A stretch of 27,962 nt of DNA from JBFLXN01 sp040755715 [NCBI: Candidatus Edwardsbacteria bacterium] (lineage in GTDB: Bacteria > Edwardsbacteria > AC1 > JBFLXN01). The stretch spans positions 1 through 27,962 of the forward strand of contig JBFLXN010000010.1 in NCBI GenBank assembly GCA_040755715.1. Direction: 5' to 3'. Each line of letters starts with the position of its first letter. Position 1 is the first letter of the stretch. Under the pieces are notes generated by a model. The model was given only the letters and a program-made list of their open reading frames with translations, searched no databases and was not told the DNA's origin. Of the stretch, positions 1-9,500 are shown one piece after another. The translations under genes were made by a program, and so were the position numbers.

Positions 1-6
1 TTAACC

Positions 7-53
7 TCCTCGGAAATTTTTTGACATTTAAATTATATCATAATTTCCGAGGA
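7..53. repeat. Perfect 12-bp inverted repeat
   Basis: TCCTCGGAAATT at 7-18 is exactly mirrored by AATTTCCGAGGA at 42-53, with a 23-base AT-rich loop. No T-run follows on the plus strand. It may be a terminator or dispersed repeat belonging to the gene upstream of the window. Confidence 0.6.
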
Positions 54-259
54 TACTCAAGAAATAATCAGACTGGAAATCACTATTTTTTGTTGGAATA
101 AATAATTTTTCACCAGTAACTATATATAAAATGGAAGTCCATCTTCCGGAAAGACTCACCGTGGCGAAAAGAAAGAAAAAAACTAAAATCTGAAATCTAC
201 AATCTTCTGTCGTCCTTATGGCTTTAGGGCAGACAAAATGAGAAAGGAGGTGAGAGGAA

Positions 260-279
260 GACTCCGATTCATCGGAGTC
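260..279. repeat. Short palindromic box GACTCCGAT / ATCGGAGTC
   Basis: A 9-bp perfect stem with a 2-base loop. The same left arm (GACTCCGAT) recurs in a palindrome inside the receiver gene at 23393-23414, and the core CCGAT/ATCGG recurs at 2624-2644 and 27905-27931. I read it as one copy of a dispersed palindrome family. Confidence 0.7.
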
Positions 280-376
280 AAGTCAAGAAATAAAGAGCAA
301 GAATTTTCTATCCGAGACTAGACATCTTTGGAATATTCAAAACAGAGGAGGTGAGATATAGAATCAAAAATTTCAT

Positions 377-441
377 GCTGACCTGTCCGTTATGCTAGGA
401 GGCGGAGCGAACGGTCAGGAAAGCAGGTCAGCCTCTGGCTG
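377..441 (+). other. Branched hairpin in the 5' leader
   Basis: GCTGACCTG (377-385) pairs with CAGGTCAGC (424-432). Inside it CCGTT (387-391) pairs with AACGG (410-414). An alternative hairpin CAGCC-TCT-GGCTG (429-441) competes with the outer stem. Mutually exclusive stems 49 bases before the start codon could be regulatory, or could simply be a dispersed palindromic repeat. No terminator T-run is present. Confidence 0.4.
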
Positions 442-489
442 AAAAAATCAAAAAGCAAAAAGTAAAAAGCAAAAAAGGAGGAAAGGGAA

Positions 490-2517
490 ATGAAGAAGTT
501 AATTTTTGCGTTAGTGGCTATCTCTCTGATAGCCGGAGTAGGTTTTGCTTTTGATGAGGCAGTTATGCCACAACACCAAGGGCGCTTCTTCAACTTGAAA
601 GGGACTAACCTGCCCCTGAATGTAAAAGCACCAGGCGCACCCGATACCGTAACGCACACCAATGTGTATTTGTTGGGCTCTATGAACCGGGGCGTTACCT
701 ACGATTTATGGAACAAATTCACATCCTTTGATAAATACACCAGAGATGGCCTTGGGGCAATGGGGGAGAGCAATATCCTTGTCCTCGGTAACCAGCCTCA
801 TGTAGCATTTAACGGCTGGGATGATGTGGCAGGGACTTGGAAAATGTGGTTTTACAGTCCCGGCACGGGGATAAAGGAAGTGTATTCCGGAGCCACATTT
901 GCCGGCTGGCAAAGTATCGGCTACAGTCAAGCGGCGAACACACTTTATATTTGCTGGGGAGACTTTTATTTTGGAGGCTTAGGTTCTGAGAATGCTATGG
1001 AAGGGGATATCTTTATTTCCTCTTCAGCGGATGGTGGAAATACTTGGGGTGCCCCGGTGAATATTTCTGATTTTATTCAAGCGACAACTCCGAATGATTC
1101 AGCCCAAGAATATCCGAAAATAGCGCCGAAGGTGGGAAATGCTATTCACCTCTTCTATCTTGATGACTCAAAATTACCTGGCTCTTCTATTCAAGGTATA
1201 GGTGTGGCGACTGATGCGCCTATTAGATACTGCCAGGTCAACCCCAATTTGAGCGGTCTTCTCTACGGACCAGTGGCGGGAGGGGTTACTGCATACGACT
1301 GGGCTACGACTGGAAATACTGAGGGAATTGTTACCGATGCAGCTGAGAACGCCATCTGGGTGTGGACTAAAATGGATACCCTTTGGAGTTTCCGGCTAAT
1401 TGGCTGGAATGCCTATACGGGTGTAGCTCCGGACCCTGTGGGCTATACTGTAGGTAGCAATTGGATCGGCTTTCCGGGGATAACCATTGATGCTAACGGT
1501 CTTCCCATTGTCTGCTGGCATCACGCGGGAAGGAATGCTTCTATAAGTTGCGTAGATGAAGGGGGAATCGGAGGCGGATTGTGGACGACACCAGATACAA
1601 TGTCAAAAGACTCAAGGGGATTTATCTGGCCGAGTATTACTGTTTCGGGAACCGGGGATACAATCTGTATGGTGGGTGCGCAAAGTAATTTAGGTGCAGA
1701 GGCACGCAGATACGACAATGCAATGTTCGGAACGGAAATTGGCTATGGCAATGGAAAGTTCTATGATACCACCAGTGTTCCCTGGGCAGACGCCCGCTAT
1801 CAATACATTGGCGTCTATGTAGGAATTGGAGCGGACCCGAGTTCTCAAATGGTATGGGGCTGTTTTGAAGCAGATACAGGGATTACAAGGTTTCCCCCTT
1901 CCAATCTTATTATTACTACTGTAGGTCCGGACACCTTTGACCTTGACTGGTTCGCCAGTGGTGATGCTGAAGTAGATAGTTACTTTGTCTACCGGAATCC
2001 AGATACGGCTGCGACTTGGAATGACAAATATCCTTTCGCGAATACAAGTTGGACCAGGATTGGAATCACAGATGCCGTTACACTTACATTTACAGATGTT
2101 CCTCCTCTCCCAGCCAGTGGCTATAAATACGCGGTGACCGCGATAGTAAAGACCCCAGATTATGAATACGAGAGCGGAGCAGCCACTGGATATGTTGTCG
2201 GAGTAGAGGAACTACCCAAGCCCGTTGCCGAATTGCCTAAGTCCTTCTTCCTTGCTCAGACCCATCCGAATCCGACCTCTGGAAAGTGCAACATTGAATA
2301 TGCCCTACCGAATCCTTGCCGTGTTTCTCTGAAGGTCTATAACCTTGCCGGACAATTAGTGAAGACTTTAGTAGACAGACACGAATCCGCAGGATATAAG
2401 ACTGCGAGATGGAACGGCACGGACGATAAAGGCGCAAGAGTGTCCAATGGCATCTACTTCTATCAGTTGAATGCGGGTAACTTCTCCAGCACGAAGCGAA
2501 TGATGATTGTGAGGTAA
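490..2517 (+). CDS. Secreted protein with Asp-box, Fn3-like and C-terminal sorting domain
   Basis: 675 residues. The start follows a strong AAGGAGG site. Residues 1-20 form a signal peptide (charged MKK, hydrophobic core, small residues at the end). The central region, about 60-465, is rich in Trp, Gly and Asp and carries an Asp-box/BNR motif (SADGGNTW near residue 178), which suggests a beta-propeller of the sialidase or exo-alpha type; no catalytic set was recognised. About 467-575 looks like a type III fibronectin-like domain. Residues 583-675 form a FlgD-Ig/type A sorting domain: the HPNPTSG motif, YNLAGQLVK, W-N-G-T-D, and an ending in NGIYFYQL and KRMMIVR. Likely exported by a type IX-like route and displayed on or released from the surface. 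The actual ligand is unknown. A 12-bp hairpin follows the stop. Confidence 0.85.
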   Translation: MKKLIFALVAISLIAGVGFAFDEAVMPQHQGRFFNLKGTNLPLNVKAPGAPDTVTHTNVYLLGSMNRGVTYDLWNKFTSFDKYTRDGLGAMGESNILVLGNQPHVAFNGWDDVAGTWKMWFYSPGTGIKEVYSGATFAGWQSIGYSQAANTLYICWGDFYFGGLGSENAMEGDIFISSSADGGNTWGAPVNISDFIQATTPNDSAQEYPKIAPKVGNAIHLFYLDDSKLPGSSIQGIGVATDAPIRYCQVNPNLSGLLYGPVAGGVTAYDWATTGNTEGIVTDAAENAIWVWTKMDTLWSFRLIGWNAYTGVAPDPVGYTVGSNWIGFPGITIDANGLPIVCWHHAGRNASISCVDEGGIGGGLWTTPDTMSKDSRGFIWPSITVSGTGDTICMVGAQSNLGAEARRYDNAMFGTEIGYGNGKFYDTTSVPWADARYQYIGVYVGIGADPSSQMVWGCFEADTGITRFPPSNLIITTVGPDTFDLDWFASGDAEVDSYFVYRNPDTAATWNDKYPFANTSWTRIGITDAVTLTFTDVPPLPASGYKYAVTAIVKTPDYEYESGAATGYVVGVEELPKPVAELPKSFFLAQTHPNPTSGKCNIEYALPNPCRVSLKVYNLAGQLVKTLVDRHESAGYKTARWNGTDDKGARVSNGIYFYQLNAGNFSSTKRMMIVR

Positions 2518-2527
2518 AACTAACCTA

Positions 2528-2561
2528 TTGGGCTCTCTCTTGATTTTCGGAGAGAGCCCAA
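2528..2561 (+). terminator. Terminator-like hairpin after the first exoprotein gene
   Basis: TTGGGCTCTCTC (2528-2539) pairs perfectly with GAGAGAGCCCAA (2550-2561), a 12-bp stem with a 10-base loop, 11 bases after the stop codon. The following tract (TTAAATT) is only weakly T-rich, so termination may be partial. Confidence 0.65.
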
Positions 2562-2589
2562 TTAAATTGTATAAGGGATTATACTTTCA

Positions 2590-2729
2590 GTATAGGATTT
2601 TTCTAAATAAAGCCATGGAATTTCACCCCGATAAAATCGGGGTGTGATTCTGTGGCTAATATCTTGCCGTATAGGAATTTCAATCCTATACTTGATTACA
2701 CAGATAATAAGTTAATCGAGGTGTAATCA
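2590..2729. repeat. Cluster of palindromic repeats before the retropepsin-like gene
   Basis: Three separate palindromes are packed here: CACCCCGAT-AAA-ATCGGGGTG at 2624-2644 (a member of the CCGAT box family), TATAGGA/TCCTATA at 2670-2690, and TGATTACAC/GTGTAATCA at 2693-2729. Between them lies TCTGTGGCTAATATCTTG (2649-2666), nearly identical to 3224-3242 on the other side of the next gene. No promoter was identified in this cluster. Confidence 0.6.
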
Positions 2730-2784
2730 TCTTTCAAAATCTGCGTAATCAGATTGCTGAACAAAGTGAGGCATATCTTCAAAA

Positions 2785-3162
2785 ATGGCCGGAATACAGA
2801 AAGAAATAGAACTTGCCGGGTCAAAAGGGAAAGAGAGAGTTATTGCTTTATTTGATAGTGGCTCTACCTATTCATGCATTAGATTGGATATTGCAGAGAA
2901 ACTTGGAATAGTAGAACATCTCCCAGAACCACTTACTTTAGCCACGGCCAAAAATGGTGAGAGTTTGGAAGTTGAAGAGCGTATTACACTTGACTTCCGT
3001 ATAAATGGTTATCGATTTGATGATTTGTTCATGGTAATCCCTGAATTATCAGAAAAAGTAATAATTGGGGCAAAGACACTTCAAGCCTGGCGGCTAAAAT
3101 TGGATTTTGAAAATGATGAAGTCATCATTGACCCGAGAGTAACAAAATTAAGATTATTATAA
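2785..3162 (+). CDS. Retropepsin-like (clan AA) aspartic protease domain protein
   Basis: 125 residues, a single small domain. The catalytic D-S-G-S motif is at residues 24-27 (ALFDSGSTYS), followed by the expected hydrophobic strand pattern, a flap-like segment with LTLATAKNGE, and the conserved late strand VIIGAKTLQAW that matches the IIG-x-x-xL signature of retroviral-type proteases and bacterial DUF1758/gag-asp relatives. One active-site Asp per chain implies a homodimer. There is no signal peptide, so it should act in the cytoplasm. The ribosome site is weak (GTGAGG about 10 bases before the ATG), and the upstream gap consists of palindromic repeats. The substrate is unknown, and no toxin-like or phage partner is adjacent. 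Confidence 0.75.
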   Translation: MAGIQKEIELAGSKGKERVIALFDSGSTYSCIRLDIAEKLGIVEHLPEPLTLATAKNGESLEVEERITLDFRINGYRFDDLFMVIPELSEKVIIGAKTLQAWRLKLDFENDEVIIDPRVTKLRLL

Positions 3163-3311
3163 AGCCCTAGGAATTTTAATAACCGCGGATTTGACGGATT
3201 ATACGGGTTAGAATGTCTGTAAATCTGTGGCTAAATATCTTGAAGGGGGGTGAGAAGAAAGCTATAAACTATAAACTATCAACTAATAACTGGTTTAAGG
3301 AGGGACAAAAG
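3163..3311 (+). other. Repeat-derived gap with microrepeat before the TonB receptor gene
   Basis: Contains TCTGTGGCTAAATATCTTG (3224-3242), a near copy of 2649-2666, then a degenerate short-period tract at about 3261-3291 with ATAAACT/ATCAACT-like units, then the AAGGAGGGA ribosome binding site at 3297-3305 that fixes the downstream start at 3312. Confidence 0.5.
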
Positions 3312-6300
3312 ATGTTCAAAATAAGCAAAGCAGTGGCTCTCTTCCTCATTATCGGTGGATTAGTCTGGTGCTGGGCGAGTTTTGTCTCAGCCGGCACCAC
3401 GGGAAAAATTGTCGGAAGAGTGACAGATGCCCAAACTGGCGAAGCTTTGCCAGGGGCAAATGTGGTCATTGTGGGAACGCAAATGGGTGCCGCCACTAAT
3501 CTTGATGGTTACTATGTAATCATCAATATTCCCGTAGGCACCTATTCGGTCAAAGCCTCAATGATGGGTTATGACCCAATGGTCTTTACCGAAGTAAGAG
3601 TGGTTATGGACTTGACGACCACTCAGAACTTCAAACTGAACCCTGCAGTGATTGAAATGAAAGTAGTAGAAGTGAAAGCAGAGCGTCCGATGGTAATTAA
3701 AGACGGAACCTCAACTACCCGGGTAGTAACTACCAAGGAAATTGCGGCACTGCCAGCCGCCAGTGCCCTTAATGTAGTATCAAACACCGCAGGGGCAGTG
3801 GGAAGTGGCGCCTTCATCCATGTGCGTGGAGGAAGGGAAGACGAAATCTCCTATTTTGTGGACGGACTTTCTGTCCAGGATCCTCTAGTTGGTGGAATAG
3901 GACTTCAGGTAAACACTCAGGCCATAGAAGAAGTAATGGTGATTACTGGGGGATTTAATGCTGAATATGGTGAAGCGATGTCCGGAGTAGTCAATATCGT
4001 CACCAAAGAAGGAGGAGAAAAATTTAGTGGCTTGGGGAGATATACGACGGATGAATTTCTTGGTTCAAGGTCCCGCCACTATAACCGCTTTGAGCTAAAT
4101 TTCGGTGGACCAGTTCCACTGATGAAGAATCTCACCTATTTTCTTTCTTCTGAAATTACCAATACTCAATCTGCTGATGCTGAAGCCCGGTTTATTACCA
4201 ATAATGAAATGTGGGTAAGAGACCCAAGTAGTAAGTGGTTTTGGGCTGATACACTCCAATTCAGTGAGTCAACCTATCAAGCAGATACCACCGAAGACAC
4301 ACTCGGATTAAAACATTGGTCGGGAAGTTGGGGGGATAGTAGTGCCGAAGCCTGGAATAGAGAAAAAGAGTGGCGAATTCAAAATGGCTGGAAAGATGGC
4401 TGGAAAAAAGAAAAGACATACTATCTTCCACACACTGACGGCAATTCTTATCGTTTTCAGGGAAAACTCGCCTTCAAAATTCCAGCCTTGAATGCCAAAG
4501 TTACTCTTGGTGGACTTTTAAGCCGAGACCAGCGAGCTCGCTATTCGGCTATTTGGAAGTATGCACTGGAGAACACTCGGGCTGGAATGACTAAGGGGGC
4601 TCAGTATACTCTGAACTGGCGTCATCAAATAGGGAAACTAACTTTCTATGTCCTTAATATCAATCATTTTGAAACAAGGAGCCAAATTGGCGTCAGAGAC
4701 CCGGCAGAGGAAAAGACAAGAAAATGGTGGGAAGACTACACATTTATAAGTGACGAGGATAAGACTACTCTTCTTAACAAGTATGGAGATACTGCGCCAC
4801 AACCAGATAGTATCTATGATGGTTATGCGGGGAGGGCTCAAGACAACTCGGTAGATGATAATCCCTACGGAGTTCGTGGAATCTTCTTTGGAGGCAGGGG
4901 ACTCTACAGGGTCTGGCACAAGCGCAAAGCAGAATATAACGGGGTAAAATTTGACCTCACTAGCCAGGTAACACGAACACATCAGGTTCAAGGAGGAGTA
5001 GAAGGTAAGTTTCATCATGTCTATCTAAAACAAAATTCTCTCCCCTGGGACCCCGTGCCTTTCAAGGATTATTACGATAAATATCCTGCTACTGGAGCGG
5101 CTTACCTTCAGGACAAGATGGAGTTTGAAGGTCTGATTGTCAACGCTGGTTTGCGTCTGGATTATCTCAATCCAGCGGCCAGGAAAAAGGTTGACTATTT
5201 TAATCTTACTGATACTGCTTCTACTATAAAGTCACTTCCTAAATATAGATTAAGTCCGAGACTGGGAGTTTCTCATCCGATTTCCGATAGAACCGTCCTC
5301 CACTTCAGTTACGGTCAGTTCTTCCAGACTCCAGAACTTCGATACCTATACGAGAGTTTAGGAGCGAACTTGGCTCGGGGCAATGTGATTATGGGTAACC
5401 CGGACCTGTTAGCTCAGAAGACGATTGCTTATGAAGCCGGTTTTTCCCATCAATTTACTTCTGATATTGCCGGGGATGTAACCCTCTATTATAAGGATAT
5501 CTTTGACCTAATTGGCACACGCCGACAGATTAGCCTTCAGACCGGAAGGGAATACACTGCCTATCTGAATTCTGATTACGGAAATGCCAAGGGTTTTGAA
5601 GTAACTGTCCAGAAGAGAGCGGGTGGAATCTTCTCAGGTAAAATTTCCTATAGTCTATCTTTTGCTAAGGGGACAAGTTCAAGTGCTTGGGAGGCGTATA
5701 TCCGTTATATCTATGGAGGAGGTGTGGACCCCGCAACCGGCACTTTCATCCCACTACCAAAGACTGATTACTATCTTGAATTTGACCAGAGACACACTAT
5801 TTCCGCCAGTACCAATTTTGAGTTGCCGGAAAAGTTCGGACCGACACTTCTTGGCGTAAAACCTCTGGCCAGCCTCTCAATTAATTTCCAGAACAATATT
5901 GGTAGCGGTTTACCCTACACAAAGGAAAACGCCCGAGGAGAACAAGTCGGAAATGTCAACGAAGGACGAATGCCCTGGACCTGGAATACAGACCTGCTGG
6001 TAACCAAAGATTTGAAACTCTTTGGCCTTGGTTTCTCTACTCAACTAGAAATCTTGAATCTCCTTAATCGCAAGAATGTAGAGAATGTCTATGCGGTTAC
6101 CGGAGACCCACTTGACGACGGGAGACTCATCCTGCCATCAATGTTTACTTCCACTATTGCAGATAGCATCACACTCTATAACGAGATAACCGATAAAATA
6201 GATTACAATGGAGACGGAGACAAGGCCGATACAATAAAGATGATTAATTCCTACTATAACAAGCTGAGAGACTTAGATGGGGATGGCCAGGTTACACCGG

Positions 6301-6446
6301 AGGATGAGGCATATAAAACTTATGTGGCCGCTTACAGGGATTATATAAGTGACCCAATTAATTCGGGCAGGGTCCCTGGAACAGTCTCCTACGGCGCCTA
6401 TGCTGGGCCACGGCGAATCCGTCTAATGCTATCCTTCAACTTTTAA
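3312..6446 (+). CDS. TonB-dependent receptor with CarboxypepD_reg-like domain
   Basis: 1044 residues from the ATG at 3312, chosen over a longer in-frame start at 3213 because AAGGAGGGA lies 6 bases upstream and a signal peptide starts there (MFKISKAVALFLIIGG... to about residue 28). About 30-110 is a carboxypeptidase-regulatory-like fold (GKIVGRVTDAQTGEALPGANV, TNLDGYY). About 130-240 is the plug (HVRGGREDEISYFVDG, VMVITGGFNAEYGEAMSGVVNIVTK). The rest is an outer-membrane beta-barrel ending in the aromatic sequence LMLSFNF. Two calcium-type D-x-D-G-D loops (about 964-971 and 986-998) sit in a late extracellular loop. In this family it imports a bulky ligand using TonB energy, or in SusC-like cases partners a surface lipoprotein; no SusD-like gene is adjacent. 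The substrate is unknown. Confidence 0.9.
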   Translation: MFKISKAVALFLIIGGLVWCWASFVSAGTTGKIVGRVTDAQTGEALPGANVVIVGTQMGAATNLDGYYVIINIPVGTYSVKASMMGYDPMVFTEVRVVMDLTTTQNFKLNPAVIEMKVVEVKAERPMVIKDGTSTTRVVTTKEIAALPAASALNVVSNTAGAVGSGAFIHVRGGREDEISYFVDGLSVQDPLVGGIGLQVNTQAIEEVMVITGGFNAEYGEAMSGVVNIVTKEGGEKFSGLGRYTTDEFLGSRSRHYNRFELNFGGPVPLMKNLTYFLSSEITNTQSADAEARFITNNEMWVRDPSSKWFWADTLQFSESTYQADTTEDTLGLKHWSGSWGDSSAEAWNREKEWRIQNGWKDGWKKEKTYYLPHTDGNSYRFQGKLAFKIPALNAKVTLGGLLSRDQRARYSAIWKYALENTRAGMTKGAQYTLNWRHQIGKLTFYVLNINHFETRSQIGVRDPAEEKTRKWWEDYTFISDEDKTTLLNKYGDTAPQPDSIYDGYAGRAQDNSVDDNPYGVRGIFFGGRGLYRVWHKRKAEYNGVKFDLTSQVTRTHQVQGGVEGKFHHVYLKQNSLPWDPVPFKDYYDKYPATGAAYLQDKMEFEGLIVNAGLRLDYLNPAARKKVDYFNLTDTASTIKSLPKYRLSPRLGVSHPISDRTVLHFSYGQFFQTPELRYLYESLGANLARGNVIMGNPDLLAQKTIAYEAGFSHQFTSDIAGDVTLYYKDIFDLIGTRRQISLQTGREYTAYLNSDYGNAKGFEVTVQKRAGGIFSGKISYSLSFAKGTSSSAWEAYIRYIYGGGVDPATGTFIPLPKTDYYLEFDQRHTISASTNFELPEKFGPTLLGVKPLASLSINFQNNIGSGLPYTKENARGEQVGNVNEGRMPWTWNTDLLVTKDLKLFGLGFSTQLEILNLLNRKNVENVYAVTGDPLDDGRLILPSMFTSTIADSITLYNEITDKIDYNGDGDKADTIKMINSYYNKLRDLDGDGQVTPEDEAYKTYVAAYRDYISDPINSGRVPGTVSYGAYAGPRRIRLMLSFNF

Positions 6447-6454
6447 ATGAAAAT

Positions 6455-6532
6455 GCCACGGAAACCACGGAGAACACGGAATTCGTAGATAGAAAATTGT
6501 TTTATTCTGTGTATTTCCGTGTCTTCCGTGGC
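6455..6532. repeat. Quasi-palindrome of CCACGG / CCGTGG units
   Basis: The left arm begins GCCACGGA and contains ACCACGGAG and ACACGGAA (6455-6482). The right arm contains TTCCGTGT and ends TCCGTGGC (about 6514-6532). Each arm is itself a degenerate tandem of 9-11 base units. It fills the gap between the TonB receptor and the next gene and ends a few bases before that gene's ribosome site. Confidence 0.65.
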
Positions 6533-6551
6533 TAAAAAGGAGGGTATTTCT

Positions 6552-9500
6552 ATGTTAAAGAAAAAAGACTTTTACTTCAGCAGAGTGGCGCTACTCGTGC
6601 TGTTTGTCTGTGCCTCGGCTACTGCCGGCTGGGGACTGGCCAAGAAAACTACAGGTTCCAGGCTGATAAGTTCCAGACACCTTGATGTCAACAACTGGGA
6701 TATCCTTACCACAAACTACGGACCTTTTGCTCTGCCTTTGGGAGGAAATCCAGCTGGATATTGGCCAAGGGGAACAGGTCACAACTACATTTATGGTGGC
6801 GGCCTTTGGGTAGCCGCCCTTGGGGCTGGAGATGTGAAGAAGGTTGCTGTCGGTTACAATCCTAATAGTGGAGCATACGAGTTCGGCCCAATCAGCCTTG
6901 ACGGAAATGAAGCAACTGGAGAGGGGGACCCACAGGCGAGGGTTTACCTCTCAAATGACCCTGCCGATATCGCCGAATGGCCCGTGAAGGATGCACTTGG
7001 TGTTCCTCAAATTCTCTCCCGTCAAGATGGATTCTCTATGTATAACGACCTTGACCCCCAATATACCTTTAGTGGGGAAAAATCGGTAGGGGTAGAGGTT
7101 CACCAGACCAGTTATGCCTGGAACTACGCAGACAACTCTGATATTATCTTTTTCGTCTTTGAAGTAAAAAATGTAAGTGGAGCTCCACTCAGGGATGTTT
7201 ATCTTGGTGTCTGCCTGGATTGTGATATCGGAAATGAAGCTGGCACTGCGGCAAATGACATGTTAACGTTTGATGTGGATAGAAATCTGGCAATGCAGTA
7301 CCAAAATATAAATGAAGGAGGTTGGGACAAGACAGGGGTAGTGGGTTTCCGCTTCTTTGAAAGTCCTGTAAATAATACAGGAAAGACCGTGAGAGTGATA
7401 GATGCCGATCAACCCGAGCTTTCTCGTGACATCCTTCCTGACAGCGTCCTTGGTATGACCGCTTTCAAGATATTTACCATTGAGATTGACCCTCAGACCG
7501 ATATTGAACGGTATGTGATGCTACAAGGTTACAACTACAAGACAATGGTGATGGACGCTTATGATAAAGATATATATGGTGAGGGAGATAAGAGGTTTGT
7601 CCAATGTATGGGACCATTCAACCTTCCAGTTGATAGTATAGTGAGAACTTGCGTCGGAGCTATCTGCGCTGACGATACCACCACCTTGAAAAAAGTCTCT
7701 GATGTTGCCCAGGAAATCTATAACAACAAATTCCAACTTGCGGCTCCACCAAAGGCTCCAAAACTGCACGCTCGGCCAGGGGATAACAGAATCTATCTCT
7801 ACTGGGATAGGATAGCCGAACTTACTCCAGACCCCTATATTCAAAAAATTCCTGATACCCTCGGATGGTATTTCATCTATCAAGATACTCTCGCCGATAC
7901 TCTCCTCATAAAGAGCATCATCAGGGATTGGGCAGAAGTTAAGGATGCTAAGACCTTCTATGACACCACTATAACGCCGGATGACACTATTGTCACACTA
8001 ACTCCCAAGGCGTTGTATTCTCAGTATCAAATGTACGAGCCTTATGATTTTCAGGGGTATCGCCTGTATAAGGCAAAAACCATAGCGGATTTAGCAAAAG
8101 CCGATAAAAGAGAGCTCCTTCTCACTTGTGATAAGATGGACGGAGTAACTATAGTGCGCGACTTTAACGATGTGTATTACTATCATCCTGGAGGAGCAGA
8201 TACCCTTCCTGGGTATGATACACTTGGCACTGACAATGGGCTATCTTATACCTATGTGGATAGCAATGTGACCAACGGTTTTGCTTACTACTATGGGGCT
8301 GTCGGATATGACTATCAGCCGAATGTCTTTCTTACTAGAAAGTGTCCGGTTAGTCTGGAAGGGAGCCCCTATGAAAACATGGTGATGGTCATTCCTCAGG
8401 CCGGGGCAGCAAATTATCAAAAGCCAACTGCTATTGATGCCCATACTGCCGGTGGAGCTACTGCCTGTTCCTTGAAAACGGAAATTTTTGCGGATTCATT
8501 AGTGAAGGATGCTTCCTATGAACTTAGATGGGTGGGAGGGGACCTGGATACCGTTGATACACTGGGTACAGGAAACTATGCGAAGCGACCAGAATATTAC
8601 TTCTCTTTATATGGACCAAAACGGGATAGCACTCTTCCAGATAGCGTATTCCTTGAAAAAACAAAGGTGGTGTTGACACCTGTTACCGAAGGTGGAAAGG
8701 ACTATTGGCGAGGTTCTCCTGTGAATGAGGTTTGTTTTGACGGTGCAAAATTGAATGTAAGATTGGGCATTAATATTAGCAGTTTCTCCGCTGACTCAGT
8801 CAAAGTAACCAAAGAAGTAGGAGGAGTATCGCAGGACACACTTAACTACACACTTCTTAGTCCGAGTAGTAGACTTTCTTGGGCATTCAGGGGGTCAGTC
8901 TATGAAATTAGATGGCATGTGAAAGGAGTTGTCCCTAATGACACCCTCACAGCTGAGGTTTGGGATATTACTAACAATCTTCAAGTGCCCTTTGAGAGTT
9001 CTAAATTTACTGACATGAAGACGAGTTCCTGGGCCTTTGGGACTACGACCACAAGTACAGGAAGAAATTACCTCACTTCTTCTGCTGTCGGTCCTGCTGG
9101 CAACGCCCGGAAGTGGATGTACTTATGCGGAACCCAGCTCTATTTTAACAAGGGAGGGACGATTAAGCCGATGACTTGGTCAACTCGTCCGGATGAGGGA
9201 GAGATTTGGACACTCTATACCAGCGGTGTCTGTGGACCTTTTACAGGGAATGTCTATACAATTAAGACAACCCCACCTCGCTGGATTTCTCAAACGACCG
9301 CCTCTATGCTTGACAAAATCAAAGTCGTTCCGAATCCTTATCTCGTGCGGCACGATTGGGACCCAAGCAAGGATTATTCTCATATCCGCTTCACTCACCT
9401 TCCAGCCAAGTGCACTATCCGAATTTATACTCTGGCAGGTGACCTGGTAAAGAAGATAGAACACGATAGCCCAATCAATCAAAATGATGGAATAGCCACC

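Larger units (their letters stand above)
1..489 (+). other. Gene-free structured leader upstream of the first exoprotein gene
   Basis: No convincing protein gene lies here. It holds several separate structures: a perfect 12-bp inverted repeat at 7-18/42-53, a palindrome at 260-279, a branched hairpin at 377-441, two purine-rich GGAGGTGAG motifs near 246 and 347 with no reading frame behind them, and an A-rich short-period repeat (AAAAAGC/AAAAAGT units) at about 448-475 just before the ribosome binding site. The length and structure suggest a long 5' untranslated leader, but I could not match it to a known riboswitch. No well-spaced -35/-10 pair stood out. Confidence 0.45.

Noticed and set aside
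374-397. Seven-codon frame in the leader as a leader peptide
   Set aside because: The ribosome-site-like motif is too far upstream, and the sequence is explained by the hairpin arm.
377-441. Cyclic di-GMP or other known riboswitch
   Set aside because: I could not find the conserved core bases of a known class; the structure alone is not enough.
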